33,033 nucleotides of DNA from an uncultured Bacillota bacterium (GTDB taxonomy: Bacteria > Bacillota_I > Bacilli_A > RFN20 > CAG-449): contig CABUOQ010000022.1 of NCBI GenBank assembly GCA_902493275.1, positions 1 through 33,033 of the forward strand. The letters are read 5' to 3'. Every line of letters begins with the position of its first letter. The first letter of the stretch is position 1. Shown here piece by piece: positions 7,992 to 16,665 of this stretch. Made by a program: the position numbers and the translations under genes. The notes below the pieces were generated by a model. That model was not told the DNA's origin and ran no database searches. It saw only the letters and a list, made by a program, of their open reading frames with translations.

Positions 7992-8603
7992 ATGTCAAGA
8001 TATACTGGACCTTCTTGGAAGATATCACGTCGTTTAGGTTATTCAACTCTTGAAACTGGTGTTGAACTCAAAAAGAGAGCTTATGGACCTGGACCACACG
8101 CTAAAGACAAAAAGAAAAAGCCATCTGAATATGGTAAACAATTAATGGAAAAGCAAAAATTAAGAGAAACATATGGAGTTTCAGAAAGACAATTCCAACG
8201 TTTATTCTTAAAAGCTAAATCAACTAAAGATGCTGTTACTGGTGTTGTATTTATGCAAATTCTCGAATCAAGATTAGATAACCTTACATATCGTATGGGA
8301 TTTGCTAGAACTAGAAGACAAGCTAGACAATTAGTTAACCATGGTCACATTCTTGTAAATGGTAAAAAAGTTGATATCCCAAGTTATTTAGTCAATGTTG
8401 GTGATGAAATTTCAGTTAAAGAAGCAAGCAAAAATTTAGTTATTGTTAAAGCTTCACTTGAAAGTATGACAAATGTCGTCGCTTATGTTAATGTCGATAA
8501 AGAAAAAGTTTCTGGTAAATTTATTAGATTACCTGAAAGAAATGAATTATCAAGAGACATTGATGAATCACAAATCGTTGAATTCTATAACAGAAAGTTA
8601 TAA
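7992..8603 (+). CDS. rpsD: 30S ribosomal protein S4
   Basis: 203 residues, normal for S4. N-terminal MSRYTGPSWKISRRLG, then the S4 RNA-binding domain from about residue 92 (ESRLDNLTYRMGFARTRRQARQLVNHGHI...NGKKVDIPS). It lacks the four-cysteine zinc cluster of some homologues, since no cysteine is present. S4 is a primary 16S rRNA binder that starts 30S assembly. AAGGAG precedes the ATG. It is monocistronic, with its own promoter, structured leader and terminator, and diverges from ezrA. Confidence 0.98.
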   Translation: MSRYTGPSWKISRRLGYSTLETGVELKKRAYGPGPHAKDKKKKPSEYGKQLMEKQKLRETYGVSERQFQRLFLKAKSTKDAVTGVVFMQILESRLDNLTYRMGFARTRRQARQLVNHGHILVNGKKVDIPSYLVNVGDEISVKEASKNLVIVKASLESMTNVVAYVNVDKEKVSGKFIRLPERNELSRDIDESQIVEFYNRKL

Positions 8604-8619
8604 TCCAATCATAATTTTA

Positions 8620-8652
8620 CCCCTGAAGTTTATCGAAGGGGTTTTTATTTTA
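8620..8652 (+). terminator. rpsD terminator
   Basis: ACCCCT (8620-8625) pairs with AGGGGT (8638-8643), followed by a T-rich run. It begins 16 bases after the rpsD stop. Confidence 0.8.
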
Positions 8653-8655
8653 TAA

Positions 8656-8694
8656 AAAAACTAAGTGATTAAATATTATTCGCTTAGTTTTTTA
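8656..8694. terminator. Second, bidirectional terminator between rpsD and rpsU
   Basis: 14-bp stem, 8656-8669 with 8681-8694 (one G-T pair), with A-run and T-run ends. It can stop both the rpsD and the rpsU transcripts. Confidence 0.75.
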
Positions 8695-8714
8695 TTAGCA
8701 CATAATTTTAGTAC

Positions 8715-8739
8715 AAAAAAAATCACCATAATGGTGATT
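8715..8739 (-). terminator. rpsU terminator
   Basis: On the minus strand AATCACC pairs with GGTGATT (8739-8721) and is followed by eight T. It lies eight bases after the rpsU stop. Confidence 0.8.
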
Positions 8740-8746
8740 GAAAACT

Positions 8747-8920
8747 CTAATAAGATTTTCTGCGAGCCATCTCTGACTTCATCTTACGACGAAGACCTGG
8801 TTTTAAATAGAATTCTCTTTTGCGAGCTTCTGCTAAAATACCAGCTTTATTGACTTGTCTTTTAAATCTGCGAAGTGCATCATCGAGTGATTCATTTTCA
8901 CGAACGTTTGTTTTTGGCAT
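8747..8920 (-). CDS. rpsU: 30S ribosomal protein S21
   Basis: 57 residues starting MPKTNVRENESLDDALRRFK and continuing RQVNKAGILAEARKREFYLKP with a basic tail ending RRKSY. This is the standard bacterial S21 in length and pattern. S21 binds near the anti-Shine-Dalgarno end of 16S rRNA and helps initiation. AAGGGGTG precedes the ATG. It has its own strong promoter and terminator. In Bacillus rpsU is followed by yqeY; here it stands alone and converges on rpsD. Confidence 0.96.
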   Translation of the reverse strand: MPKTNVRENESLDDALRRFKRQVNKAGILAEARKREFYLKPGLRRKMKSEMARRKSY

Positions 8921-8965
8921 TAAATTTCACCCCTTCTTCGTGTATATTCGTTTTCAACAATGCTA

Positions 8966-8994
8966 ATTATAGTGAACTTTGTTTTTATTTTCAA
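8966..8994 (-). promoter_or_regulatory. rpsU promoter
   Basis: Minus strand: -35 TTGAAA (8994-8989), spacer 17, -10 TATAAT (8971-8966). This is close to the sigma-A consensus and gives a leader of about 40 bases. Confidence 0.85.
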
Positions 8995-9103
8995 CATTAT
9001 GTTTACTTTTTTTCGACATTATTTTAATTTTATTGAACTCAGCGTTAAAAATCAGGAATTCTTTAAACTAAAATAGCATATAATTATTACATTTTATTTT
9101 CAT

Positions 9104-9132
9104 CTAGCAAAATAAATAAAATGTGATATACT
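9104..9132 (+). promoter_or_regulatory. Promoter of the DUF1622 gene, start at the ATG
   Basis: Extended -10 TGATATACT (TATACT at 9127-9132) with a poor -35 (CTAGCA, 9104-9109). Exactly six bases separate the -10 from the ATG at 9139, so the predicted +1 is the A of the start codon. Confidence 0.6.
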
Positions 9133-9138
9133 ATTGTT

Positions 9139-9543
9139 ATGGAATATTTTGTCGATTTATTTAGTAAAATTGTAAATTATGTTGCTGAGATGGTAATCTA
9201 TACTTTAGATATCATCGGCATTTTAATAATTTTAATTGGCGCTATTAAATCTATTTATTTAGTATTCCTTGATTTAATCAAAAAGAAACATCATAACGTT
9301 AAAATCAGTCTAGCCAATTCATTAGCTCTGGGATTAGAGTTTAAAATGGGTGCTGAAATTATTAAAACGGTCATTGTAAGAGATCTACAAGAATTACTTA
9401 TCTTAGGAATAATTATTTTATTACGTGCAGTTTTAGCTGTAATGATTCACTGGGAAATCAAAGTAGAACGTAAAGATGAAGCTGAAGCTTTCATTATTGA
9501 ATCAAATAATAAAGCCCCAAAAGATGAAAATTCATCTAATTAA
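9139..9543 (+). CDS. DUF1622 family membrane protein
   Basis: 134 residues with three hydrophobic segments (about 15-45, 58-70 weak, 86-105). It carries the DUF1622 signature: LANSLALGLEFKMGAEIIKTVI, then LQELLILGIIILLRAVLAVMIHWEI. The C-terminus is charged and hydrophilic. DUF1622 proteins are widespread inner-membrane proteins of unknown function. There is no Shine-Dalgarno before the ATG, and a TATACT -10 box ends six bases upstream, so the mRNA looks leaderless. Its stop is 53 bases before dnaE, which has its own -10 box. Confidence 0.85.
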   Translation: MEYFVDLFSKIVNYVAEMVIYTLDIIGILIILIGAIKSIYLVFLDLIKKKHHNVKISLANSLALGLEFKMGAEIIKTVIVRDLQELLILGIIILLRAVLAVMIHWEIKVERKDEAEAFIIESNNKAPKDENSSN

Positions 9544-9561
9544 AAACTTAAGCATTAAATA

Positions 9562-9590
9562 TTAATTTTTTTATAAAAGCAAGCTATAAT
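9562..9590 (+). promoter_or_regulatory. dnaE promoter, start at the ATG
   Basis: Perfect TATAAT at 9585-9590, exactly six bases before the dnaE ATG (9597). The hexamer 17 bases upstream, TTAATT (9562-9567), is weak. The predicted +1 is the A of the ATG. Confidence 0.6.
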
Positions 9591-9596
9591 ATTTCT

Positions 9597-12500
9597 ATGA
9601 GTTATGTCCCTTTGAATATTTATTCTGGATATTCGTTTTTATCTTCGACGTTAAAGGTCAAAGACATTTTCAATGTTTGCAATAAATTCAACTACAATTA
9701 TTTTGGAATTGCCGATTTAAACGTTATGCATAGCTATAGCGAAATAGAATCATCTGCTAATTCTTCTAGTATTCATCCTATTTATGGGGCAAGTTTTTAT
9801 TATCTTTTAAATAATGAGCATCGTTTATTATTGTCTTGTTATATTATCAATCAAACCGGTTATTTAAATTTAATTAAAATAATTTCTAATTATCCTCAAG
9901 GCATCACTCTTTCTAATCTTAAGTCAATAGGTAAAGGATTAGTATGTGTATTATCCACATCAAAAAGCGAAGAATTTTTGCATTTATTACAAAATAACCA
10001 ATTATCTTCTATATCTAAAGAATTACAGCAATTATCAGATTGCTTTGACGATTTTTTCTTTGGAATAGAAATATATACCCAACAAGAAATAAATATTGCA
10101 AATGAAATACGTAATTTTGCCGAATCACATTCATACAAATGTGTGGCTTTTAATAAGCATCTTTATATTCAAAAAACAGATGCTATTGGCTATGAAATTT
10201 TACAAGCGATAAAAAATAACACCAAACTTGAAAATAAAACTAGTACTGGTCCTTATTTTTTTATGAAAGAAGAAGCACTCGAAAGACTATACTCTTCTAT
10301 CGAAATTGATAACAGCTATGATATTGCCTTAAAATGTAAAAAATTTACTTTAGATATACCTCGAGGCAAATTATTATCATATGACAAAGTATCAAATAAA
10401 AAAGAATACATTCGCAATTATTGTATTAATACTATAAAGAAAAGAAAACTTGATTTAGAAACATATTTAAAACGTGTTGATTATGAGCTTGATATTATTG
10501 AAAAAATGGGATTCTTAGACTATTTTCTAATAGTACAAGATTACGTTTTATACGCTAAAAAACAAAATATTCCCGTCGGTCCTGGTAGGGGCTCGTCGGC
10601 TGGTTCTTTAATATCTTATTTGCTTGATATAACTGAAGTTGACTCTTTAAAATACGATTTGCTTTTCGAAAGATTTTTGAATCCTAAGCGTACTTCAATG
10701 CCAGATATTGATATCGATTTTGCCGACTATCGGGTCAATGAAGTGATAGATTATATTAAAAATCGTTATGGAAGCAATCATTTTGCGCATATTATCACTT
10801 ATCAAACTTTAGGTGCTAAAGGAGCTTTAAGAGATATTGGTCGTGTTTTTTCTTATGATAATCGCGATATAAATTATATTGCCAATACTATTAAAGGAAA
10901 CTCATCATTTAAAGAAGCCTATTTTAATTCCCCGATGTTTAAAAGTGCCTGTGATGATGATTACTTTCTTCAAATAATTAAATTAGCTAAGAAAATTGAA
11001 GGTTTACCGCGCCAAGCTGGTATTCATGCTGCTGGAATAATTTTAAATGACACTCCTATAAATGATTCTTTACCAACAATTCAAACAGAAAATGGATTAA
11101 TAACTCAATTTGATGCCTTATTTTTAGAAAAATTAGGATATTTAAAAATGGATATCTTAAGTTTAACTAATTTGTCATTAATCGAATCTATGGTAAACTA
11201 CATTAAATCTAAATTTGATGATACATTCACCTTAAATAAAATTAGTTTTAATGATCAAAAAACTTTTAGCCTTTTAAATTTAGGTTTGACCGGAAGCATC
11301 TTTCAACTAGAATCATCAGGAATAACAAAAGCATTAAAGGAAGTAAAAGTTAATAGTTTTGATGATATTGTCGCTATACTCGCTCTTTACCGTCCAGGAC
11401 CTATGGATAATATTCCTTTATATGCTAATAATAAAAACAAAAATGAAAAGATAACATATATTCATCCTATTCTAGAAAAAATATTAAAGAAAACATATGG
11501 AGTAATTATTTACCAAGAGCAAATAATGCAAATAACTCAACTAGTAGCGGGATTTGATCTTGGTAAAGCCGATTTATTCCGCCGCGCAATATCAAAAAAG
11601 GATGCCAGTACTTTACAAAATTTAAAGGATGATTTTATTAATGGGGCGCAAAAAAACAATATAAATAGTGATATTGCAATAGAGATATTTAATTTGATTT
11701 ACAAATTTGCTAATTATGGTTTTAATAAATCTCATACCGTTTCATATGCAATCATCACTTACTATATGGCATATATAAAAGCCAATTACCCTCTGGCCTT
11801 TTTCGCTTCAATTTTAAATACTTCTTCTTTAAATGATGCCAAGAGTCAATCATTAAAAAAAGAAATGAATTATTTCAATATTAATCTATCTTTACCAACA
11901 ATTAATAAATCTCAATATAACTTTGTTATTGATAATAATAATTTAATTATTCCTCTAAAAATGATTAAAGGACTAAATAAAGAAATAATTGAACAGATTA
12001 TTGAAATTCAAAAAGAAAAGATATATTCGTTTGAAAATTTTATGAAAAAAGCTCATGAATATCAAATAAATAAAGAAGCTATTAGCGCTTTAGTAAATGC
12101 TGGATATTTCGATTGTATAAATCCTAACCGTCAAACCTTACGTTCAGCCATTCCTATTTATTTTTCTTACTATGAAAATATATTTAATGAAGGTATGCTT
12201 AATATAAATGAAATAGATGATTTACTACCAATTATTAAAGAAGAACCTATTGATAAATTAACTGATTACGACCTTGAAATTAAAACGCTGGGTATTCTAT
12301 TATCTGGGTCGTTACTAGAATCATATAAATCATCTTTAAAAAGATTAAATATTCTTTCTATTAAAGAAAATATGGCAAATATGGATAATCATAATATAAA
12401 AATTGCTGGTGTTATAAATGACTTTAGGCATATCCAAACAAAGAAAAAAGAAGACATGATTATTTTAAATTTGCAAGATGATTCTCAAAATATTGAAGTT

Positions 12501-12644
12501 GTAATTTTCCCAAAAACTTTAAAACAATACTCATCTATTATTATAAATAACAAGGCCATAGTGGTTGAAGGTTATTTTAATAATCGTAATAATGAAATTT
12601 CTTTTATCGCTAATAAAATAACATCATTGGAGGAAGAAGTATGA
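9597..12644 (+). CDS. dnaE: DNA polymerase III alpha subunit, DnaE type
   Basis: 1015 residues, shorter than Bacillus DnaE (about 1115). An N-terminal PHP-like domain comes first, but its metal site is degenerate: where active PHP domains have an HxH motif this one reads LNIYSGYS (residues 6-13). The polymerase core has GPGRGSSAGS (328-337) and the acidic PDIDIDF (369-375), with the third Asp in LKMDILSL. Then come fingers, a helix-hairpin-helix region and a C-terminal OB fold (about 925-1000, with NLQDDSQNIEVVIFP). It is a replicative or lagging-strand polymerase; PolC is probably elsewhere. The family N-terminus aligns with this ATG, yet no Shine-Dalgarno precedes it. The stop overlaps polA as ATGA. 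Confidence 0.96.
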   Translation: MSYVPLNIYSGYSFLSSTLKVKDIFNVCNKFNYNYFGIADLNVMHSYSEIESSANSSSIHPIYGASFYYLLNNEHRLLLSCYIINQTGYLNLIKIISNYPQGITLSNLKSIGKGLVCVLSTSKSEEFLHLLQNNQLSSISKELQQLSDCFDDFFFGIEIYTQQEINIANEIRNFAESHSYKCVAFNKHLYIQKTDAIGYEILQAIKNNTKLENKTSTGPYFFMKEEALERLYSSIEIDNSYDIALKCKKFTLDIPRGKLLSYDKVSNKKEYIRNYCINTIKKRKLDLETYLKRVDYELDIIEKMGFLDYFLIVQDYVLYAKKQNIPVGPGRGSSAGSLISYLLDITEVDSLKYDLLFERFLNPKRTSMPDIDIDFADYRVNEVIDYIKNRYGSNHFAHIITYQTLGAKGALRDIGRVFSYDNRDINYIANTIKGNSSFKEAYFNSPMFKSACDDDYFLQIIKLAKKIEGLPRQAGIHAAGIILNDTPINDSLPTIQTENGLITQFDALFLEKLGYLKMDILSLTNLSLIESMVNYIKSKFDDTFTLNKISFNDQKTFSLLNLGLTGSIFQLESSGITKALKEVKVNSFDDIVAILALYRPGPMDNIPLYANNKNKNEKITYIHPILEKILKKTYGVIIYQEQIMQITQLVAGFDLGKADLFRRAISKKDASTLQNLKDDFINGAQKNNINSDIAIEIFNLIYKFANYGFNKSHTVSYAIITYYMAYIKANYPLAFFASILNTSSLNDAKSQSLKKEMNYFNINLSLPTINKSQYNFVIDNNNLIIPLKMIKGLNKEIIEQIIEIQKEKIYSFENFMKKAHEYQINKEAISALVNAGYFDCINPNRQTLRSAIPIYFSYYENIFNEGMLNINEIDDLLPIIKEEPIDKLTDYDLEIKTLGILLSGSLLESYKSSLKRLNILSIKENMANMDNHNIKIAGVINDFRHIQTKKKEDMIILNLQDDSQNIEVVIFPKTLKQYSSIIINNKAIVVEGYFNNRNNEISFIANKITSLEEEV

Positions 12645-15247
12645 AAAAATTAATTGTTATAGATGGTAACTCCCTATTATTTAGAGCGTATTATGCAACC
12701 TCATTCACTGGAAATATAATGCGCAGAAAAGATGGATTTCCAACTAATGCCATATTTGGCTTTGCAAATATGATGAATAAAATTATATCTTCTTTAAAAG
12801 AAGGAGATATGATTTTTGTCTCATTTGATACGGGTCATAAAACATTTCGCCATCAAGAAATGGAAGCCTATAAAGCTCAAAGAAAGCCAATAGAAGAAGA
12901 TTTAGCTTTACAACTACCAATCGCTCGTGAACTATTAAAATGTTTAGGTATTTTCTATTTTGAATTAGATGGTTACGAAGGCGATGATATCGCTGGTACT
13001 GTCGCCAAAATTGGCAGTAAGATGAATTATGAAGTCAATATATATACATCAGATAAAGACTATCTTCAATTAATTGATGATCATATTTCAATTTATATGA
13101 TTAAAAAGGGCCTTAGCGATATTCATATCATGAACGAATTAACTCTAAAAGAAGAAATGGGACTCACTCCTGATCAAATTCGAGATTATAAAGGATTAAT
13201 GGGCGACCCAAGTGATAATATAAAAGGAATACCTGGAATAGGTGAAAAAACAGCTTTAAAGCTTATTCAAGCCCATGGAAGTTTAGAAAATATTATTGAA
13301 TCTATGTCTAAAGAAAAATCAAAACTGGCCGAAAAAATTATTTCTAATAAAGATTTAGGAACTTTTTGTAAACATATCGCTACTATCGATATAAACGTTC
13401 CTATCAATTTTGATTGCGATGATCTTATTTATCAAGGATATGACTTTGAAGAGTTGTCATCATTTTATACAAAATACGAATTTTATTCATTATTAAAACG
13501 TCTTCATCCATCTGATTTAAGAAAAAAGACCAAAGATGAAATTGAAACTAAAATCTCAAAAGTTGAAGTGGAAGAAATCTCTTCGTTTAAACAAATTCCA
13601 GAAAGCATCAATACTATCTATATTGATTGTGATCAAAAAAATTATCATAATGGCAATATAAGTACCATTTTCTTAAGTGGTGGAGAAAAAGTATATTCGC
13701 TCAATGCTAATAAAGCTAGAAATGATGAAGCATTTATTAAATTTTTAAAAGACGAAAATAAAGAAAAGTATACTTTCGACTCTAAAGAATTAATAGTTTT
13801 ATTATCTAGATTAGATCTTGAAATTAAAAATATCACTTTTGATTTACTTTTAGCCTCTTATTTACTTGATTCTTCATTAGATAATGACCCAGTTACAGTT
13901 GCCGCTTTCTTTGGCAAAAATATTTTAGTATCTGAACAAGTAAGTTTATTTAGCAATGAATCTTCAAAGGCAAATCTTACAAAAATAATTTCCGAAATTC
14001 ATGATGATGTACTTTCAAAACTAGATGAAACTCACTCTAGCAAATTATATTTTGAGATGGAATTACCTTTAGCTGAAGTCTTAGCTAAAATGGAAATTGA
14101 AGGATTCCCATTAAATATTGAAGTTCTAGATAAAATTAATGAAAAATATGTTAATATATTAAATTCTTTAACATCGAAAATATTCGAAATTGCAAATTGC
14201 GAAATCAATCTCTCTTCGCCAAAACAAATGGCAAATCTTTTGTTTAATGTTTTAGGTTTACCATCTAATAAAAAGCAATCAACATCAATTGAAGTTCTAA
14301 ATTCTTTAAAAGATAAACATCCTATTATTCCTCTTATTATCGAGCATCGTAAATATTCTAAGTTAGTTTCAACATATACCTCGGGATTAAAAGATTATAT
14401 TTTTAAAGATGGAAAAATTCATGCACTTTTTAATCAAGCTTTAACCACTACGGGAAGACTATCATCTTCTGAGCCGAACTTACAAAATATTTCAGTTCGT
14501 GATGAAGAAGGAAAACTAATCCGTAAAGCCTTCTTTTATGAAGATGAAGATTATCTATTAATGTCATTAGATTATTCTCAAATTGAACTTCGTCTGCTCG
14601 CGCATATGTCTAATTGCCAATCACTGATAAATATATTTAATGATGGTCATGATATCCATTCTGAAACAGCGCGAAAAGTGTTTTCAGTTCCAGATGATCA
14701 AGAACTTCCTTCATCATTAAGAAGAAAAGCTAAAGCAGTTAATTTTGGTATAGTTTATGGCATTTCTGATTGGGGTTTAGCCGAACAAATTTCTTGTCCT
14801 GTTCAAGAAGCTAAAACTATCATCAATCAATTCTATTCTATATATCCTGAAATAAATACATATTTCAATAAGATAATTGACGATGCTGAAAAAAATGGTT
14901 ATGTCACAACATTATTTGGAAGAAGAAGATACATTCCAGAACTAAATTCTGATAATTATCAAACTAGAGAATTTGGTAAAAGAGCTGCGATGAACGCTCC
15001 TATACAAGGATCTTCTGCTGATTTAATTAAAATGGCTATGATAAAAATCAATAAAGCCATTGAAGAAAAGCAGATGAAATCTAAAATAGTTTTACAGATT
15101 CACGATGAACTCATTTTCAAAGTTTTTAAAGATGAACAAGATGAATTATATCAGTTAACTAAAAATATTATGGAAAACATTTACCCATTATCAGTAAAAT
15201 TAGAAGTAAATGGTAGCATCGCTAAAACTTGGTACGATGCAAAATAA
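12641..15247 (+). CDS. polA: DNA polymerase I
   Basis: 868 residues, three domains. The 5'-3' exonuclease domain (about 1-290) begins KLIVIDGNSLLFRAYYA and contains GYEGDDIAGT and GDPSDNIKGIPGIGEKTA. The 3'-5' exonuclease-like domain (about 300-460) has lost the DxE metal ligands (DCDQ at its start), as in Bacillus, so proofreading is probably absent. The polymerase domain has motif A DYSQIELR (Asp644), the O-helix RRKAKAVNFGIVYG and motif C QIHDE (Asp822-Glu823). It removes RNA primers and fills gaps. GGAGG (within GGAGGAAG, 12629-12636) in the end of dnaE supplies the ribosome site, and the genes overlap by four bases. Confidence 0.97.
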   Translation: MKKLIVIDGNSLLFRAYYATSFTGNIMRRKDGFPTNAIFGFANMMNKIISSLKEGDMIFVSFDTGHKTFRHQEMEAYKAQRKPIEEDLALQLPIARELLKCLGIFYFELDGYEGDDIAGTVAKIGSKMNYEVNIYTSDKDYLQLIDDHISIYMIKKGLSDIHIMNELTLKEEMGLTPDQIRDYKGLMGDPSDNIKGIPGIGEKTALKLIQAHGSLENIIESMSKEKSKLAEKIISNKDLGTFCKHIATIDINVPINFDCDDLIYQGYDFEELSSFYTKYEFYSLLKRLHPSDLRKKTKDEIETKISKVEVEEISSFKQIPESINTIYIDCDQKNYHNGNISTIFLSGGEKVYSLNANKARNDEAFIKFLKDENKEKYTFDSKELIVLLSRLDLEIKNITFDLLLASYLLDSSLDNDPVTVAAFFGKNILVSEQVSLFSNESSKANLTKIISEIHDDVLSKLDETHSSKLYFEMELPLAEVLAKMEIEGFPLNIEVLDKINEKYVNILNSLTSKIFEIANCEINLSSPKQMANLLFNVLGLPSNKKQSTSIEVLNSLKDKHPIIPLIIEHRKYSKLVSTYTSGLKDYIFKDGKIHALFNQALTTTGRLSSSEPNLQNISVRDEEGKLIRKAFFYEDEDYLLMSLDYSQIELRLLAHMSNCQSLINIFNDGHDIHSETARKVFSVPDDQELPSSLRRKAKAVNFGIVYGISDWGLAEQISCPVQEAKTIINQFYSIYPEINTYFNKIIDDAEKNGYVTTLFGRRRYIPELNSDNYQTREFGKRAAMNAPIQGSSADLIKMAMIKINKAIEEKQMKSKIVLQIHDELIFKVFKDEQDELYQLTKNIMENIYPLSVKLEVNGSIAKTWYDAK

Positions 15248-15261
15248 TAAGGAGTATTTTT

Positions 15262-16665
15262 ATGCCAGAATTACCAGAAGTCGAAACCATTAAAAGCGCT
15301 TTAAAAAAACACCTATTAAATCGCAAAATTAAATATGTCGATGTTCTATATAAACGAATGATATTAACCCCACTAGATGATTTTATAAATAATTTACAAA
15401 ATGTAACTATTTTAGATATAACTCGCAAAGGTAAGTATTTAATTTTTTTGTTAAGTAATAATCGTGTTTTGATTTCCCATTTGCGCATGGAAGGTAAATA
15501 TCTATATTTTTCAGATGATCAGGAAAATACTATTCATGCCCGTGTAGTATTTCATCTTGATAACAATGAAAAAGTTATCTACGATGATTCGCGTTGCTTT
15601 GGAATAATGGAACTACATTATAAAGAAGATTATCTATCTGCGCAATGCTTAGCAAAATTAGGACCTGAACCTTTCGATTGTGATGGAGAATATCTTTTTA
15701 AGCAAATTAAAAGTAAACATAAAGAAATTAAATCAGTAATATTAGATCAAAGTATCCTTTCAGGGCTAGGAAATATCTACGCTGATGAAACTTTATTTGC
15801 CTGCAAAATAAATCCTTTCGCTCCAGCGAATTCTTTGAGTTTAAATGATTGTACGAATATTATTGAAAACGCTAGAAGAATATTACTCATGGCCATTAGT
15901 CGCGGTGGTTCAACCGTTTCTTCTTACCATCCAGAAAATGGGGTCGATGGCAAATTCCAAAATGAATTATTGGCTTATGGAAAAAGTGGCAAAAGTTGTT
16001 CCAATTGCGGACAAACATTGCTAAAAGACTTCTGTAATGGTCGAGGAACTGTCTATTGTCCACATTGCCAACATGTTTCAAAAAGAATTGGAATATATGG
16101 AAAAATTGCTTCTGGCAAATCAACTATTTGTCAATTCTTTGTCTCAAGAGGTTATAAGACTTTTTCTTGTGATAAATACATTAACAAATTATACAATGAC
16201 TCATTGTTGCTAAAAAAAGGTGTTATCGATATTTTTGGTGAAGCGGTAATTAATGATGATGGGAAAATCTCTAAAGCCTATATCAAAAACCAAATTATCT
16301 TAAATTCACAAGTCAAAAAGCAACTCGAACAACTTATTCATCCTCTTGTAAAAAAAGGAATAGAAGAATTTATTCATCAAACTAAATTAGAGGAAATTGT
16401 CTTTATTGAAGTTCCCCTCTTGTTTGAAAGTAAATTCAATAAATTAGTTGATTATATTATCGGTGTTGATTCTTCTTATGAAATTCAAATTAGGAATCTT
16501 CTAAATCGCGGTAGCACTACACCACAAATTGACTTAGATTTAAATTCTTCCAACAAATTTGATAAATATGCCTCTAAATGCGATTATCTGATTCATAATA
16601 ATGGATCGATAGATGATCTATATAATCAATGCAACATAATTTTAGATAAGATAAAAAAATCCTAA
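15262..16665 (+). CDS. Fused formamidopyrimidine-DNA glycosylase (MutM) and dephospho-CoA kinase (CoaE)
   Basis: 467 residues in one uninterrupted frame. Residues 1-270 are a full MutM: the PELPEVETI start with catalytic Pro2 and Glu3, Lys58, NIYADE, and a C-terminal zinc finger with Cys246, Cys249, Cys266 and Cys269 plus Arg261 in NGRGT. Residues about 275-467 are a full CoaE: the P-loop GKIASGKST (280-288), the CoA-kinase motif EVPLLFE (383-389) and a helical C-terminus. The linker is only HVSKR, with no Met or stop between the halves. MutM excises oxidised purines; CoaE phosphorylates dephospho-CoA in the last CoA step. The true start is the ATG after AAGGAG (15249-15254), since MutM needs proline at position 2. 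It is the last gene of dnaE-polA-mutM/coaE. Confidence 0.93.
   Translation: MPELPEVETIKSALKKHLLNRKIKYVDVLYKRMILTPLDDFINNLQNVTILDITRKGKYLIFLLSNNRVLISHLRMEGKYLYFSDDQENTIHARVVFHLDNNEKVIYDDSRCFGIMELHYKEDYLSAQCLAKLGPEPFDCDGEYLFKQIKSKHKEIKSVILDQSILSGLGNIYADETLFACKINPFAPANSLSLNDCTNIIENARRILLMAISRGGSTVSSYHPENGVDGKFQNELLAYGKSGKSCSNCGQTLLKDFCNGRGTVYCPHCQHVSKRIGIYGKIASGKSTICQFFVSRGYKTFSCDKYINKLYNDSLLLKKGVIDIFGEAVINDDGKISKAYIKNQIILNSQVKKQLEQLIHPLVKKGIEEFIHQTKLEEIVFIEVPLLFESKFNKLVDYIIGVDSSYEIQIRNLLNRGSTTPQIDLDLNSSNKFDKYASKCDYLIHNNGSIDDLYNQCNIILDKIKKS

Noticed and set aside
12641..12651. Mycoplasma-type code (TGA as Trp), since dnaE read through TGA would stop three codons later
   Set aside because: Tryptophans checked use TGG, no gene needs an internal TGA, and TGA ends several genes at clean ATGA overlaps.
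16060..16110. MutM-CoaE fusion as a sequencing frameshift
   Set aside because: The frame is continuous and both sides read cleanly with no change of phase; a lost stop is more likely than an indel. Kept as a real fusion, with reads suggested as a check.
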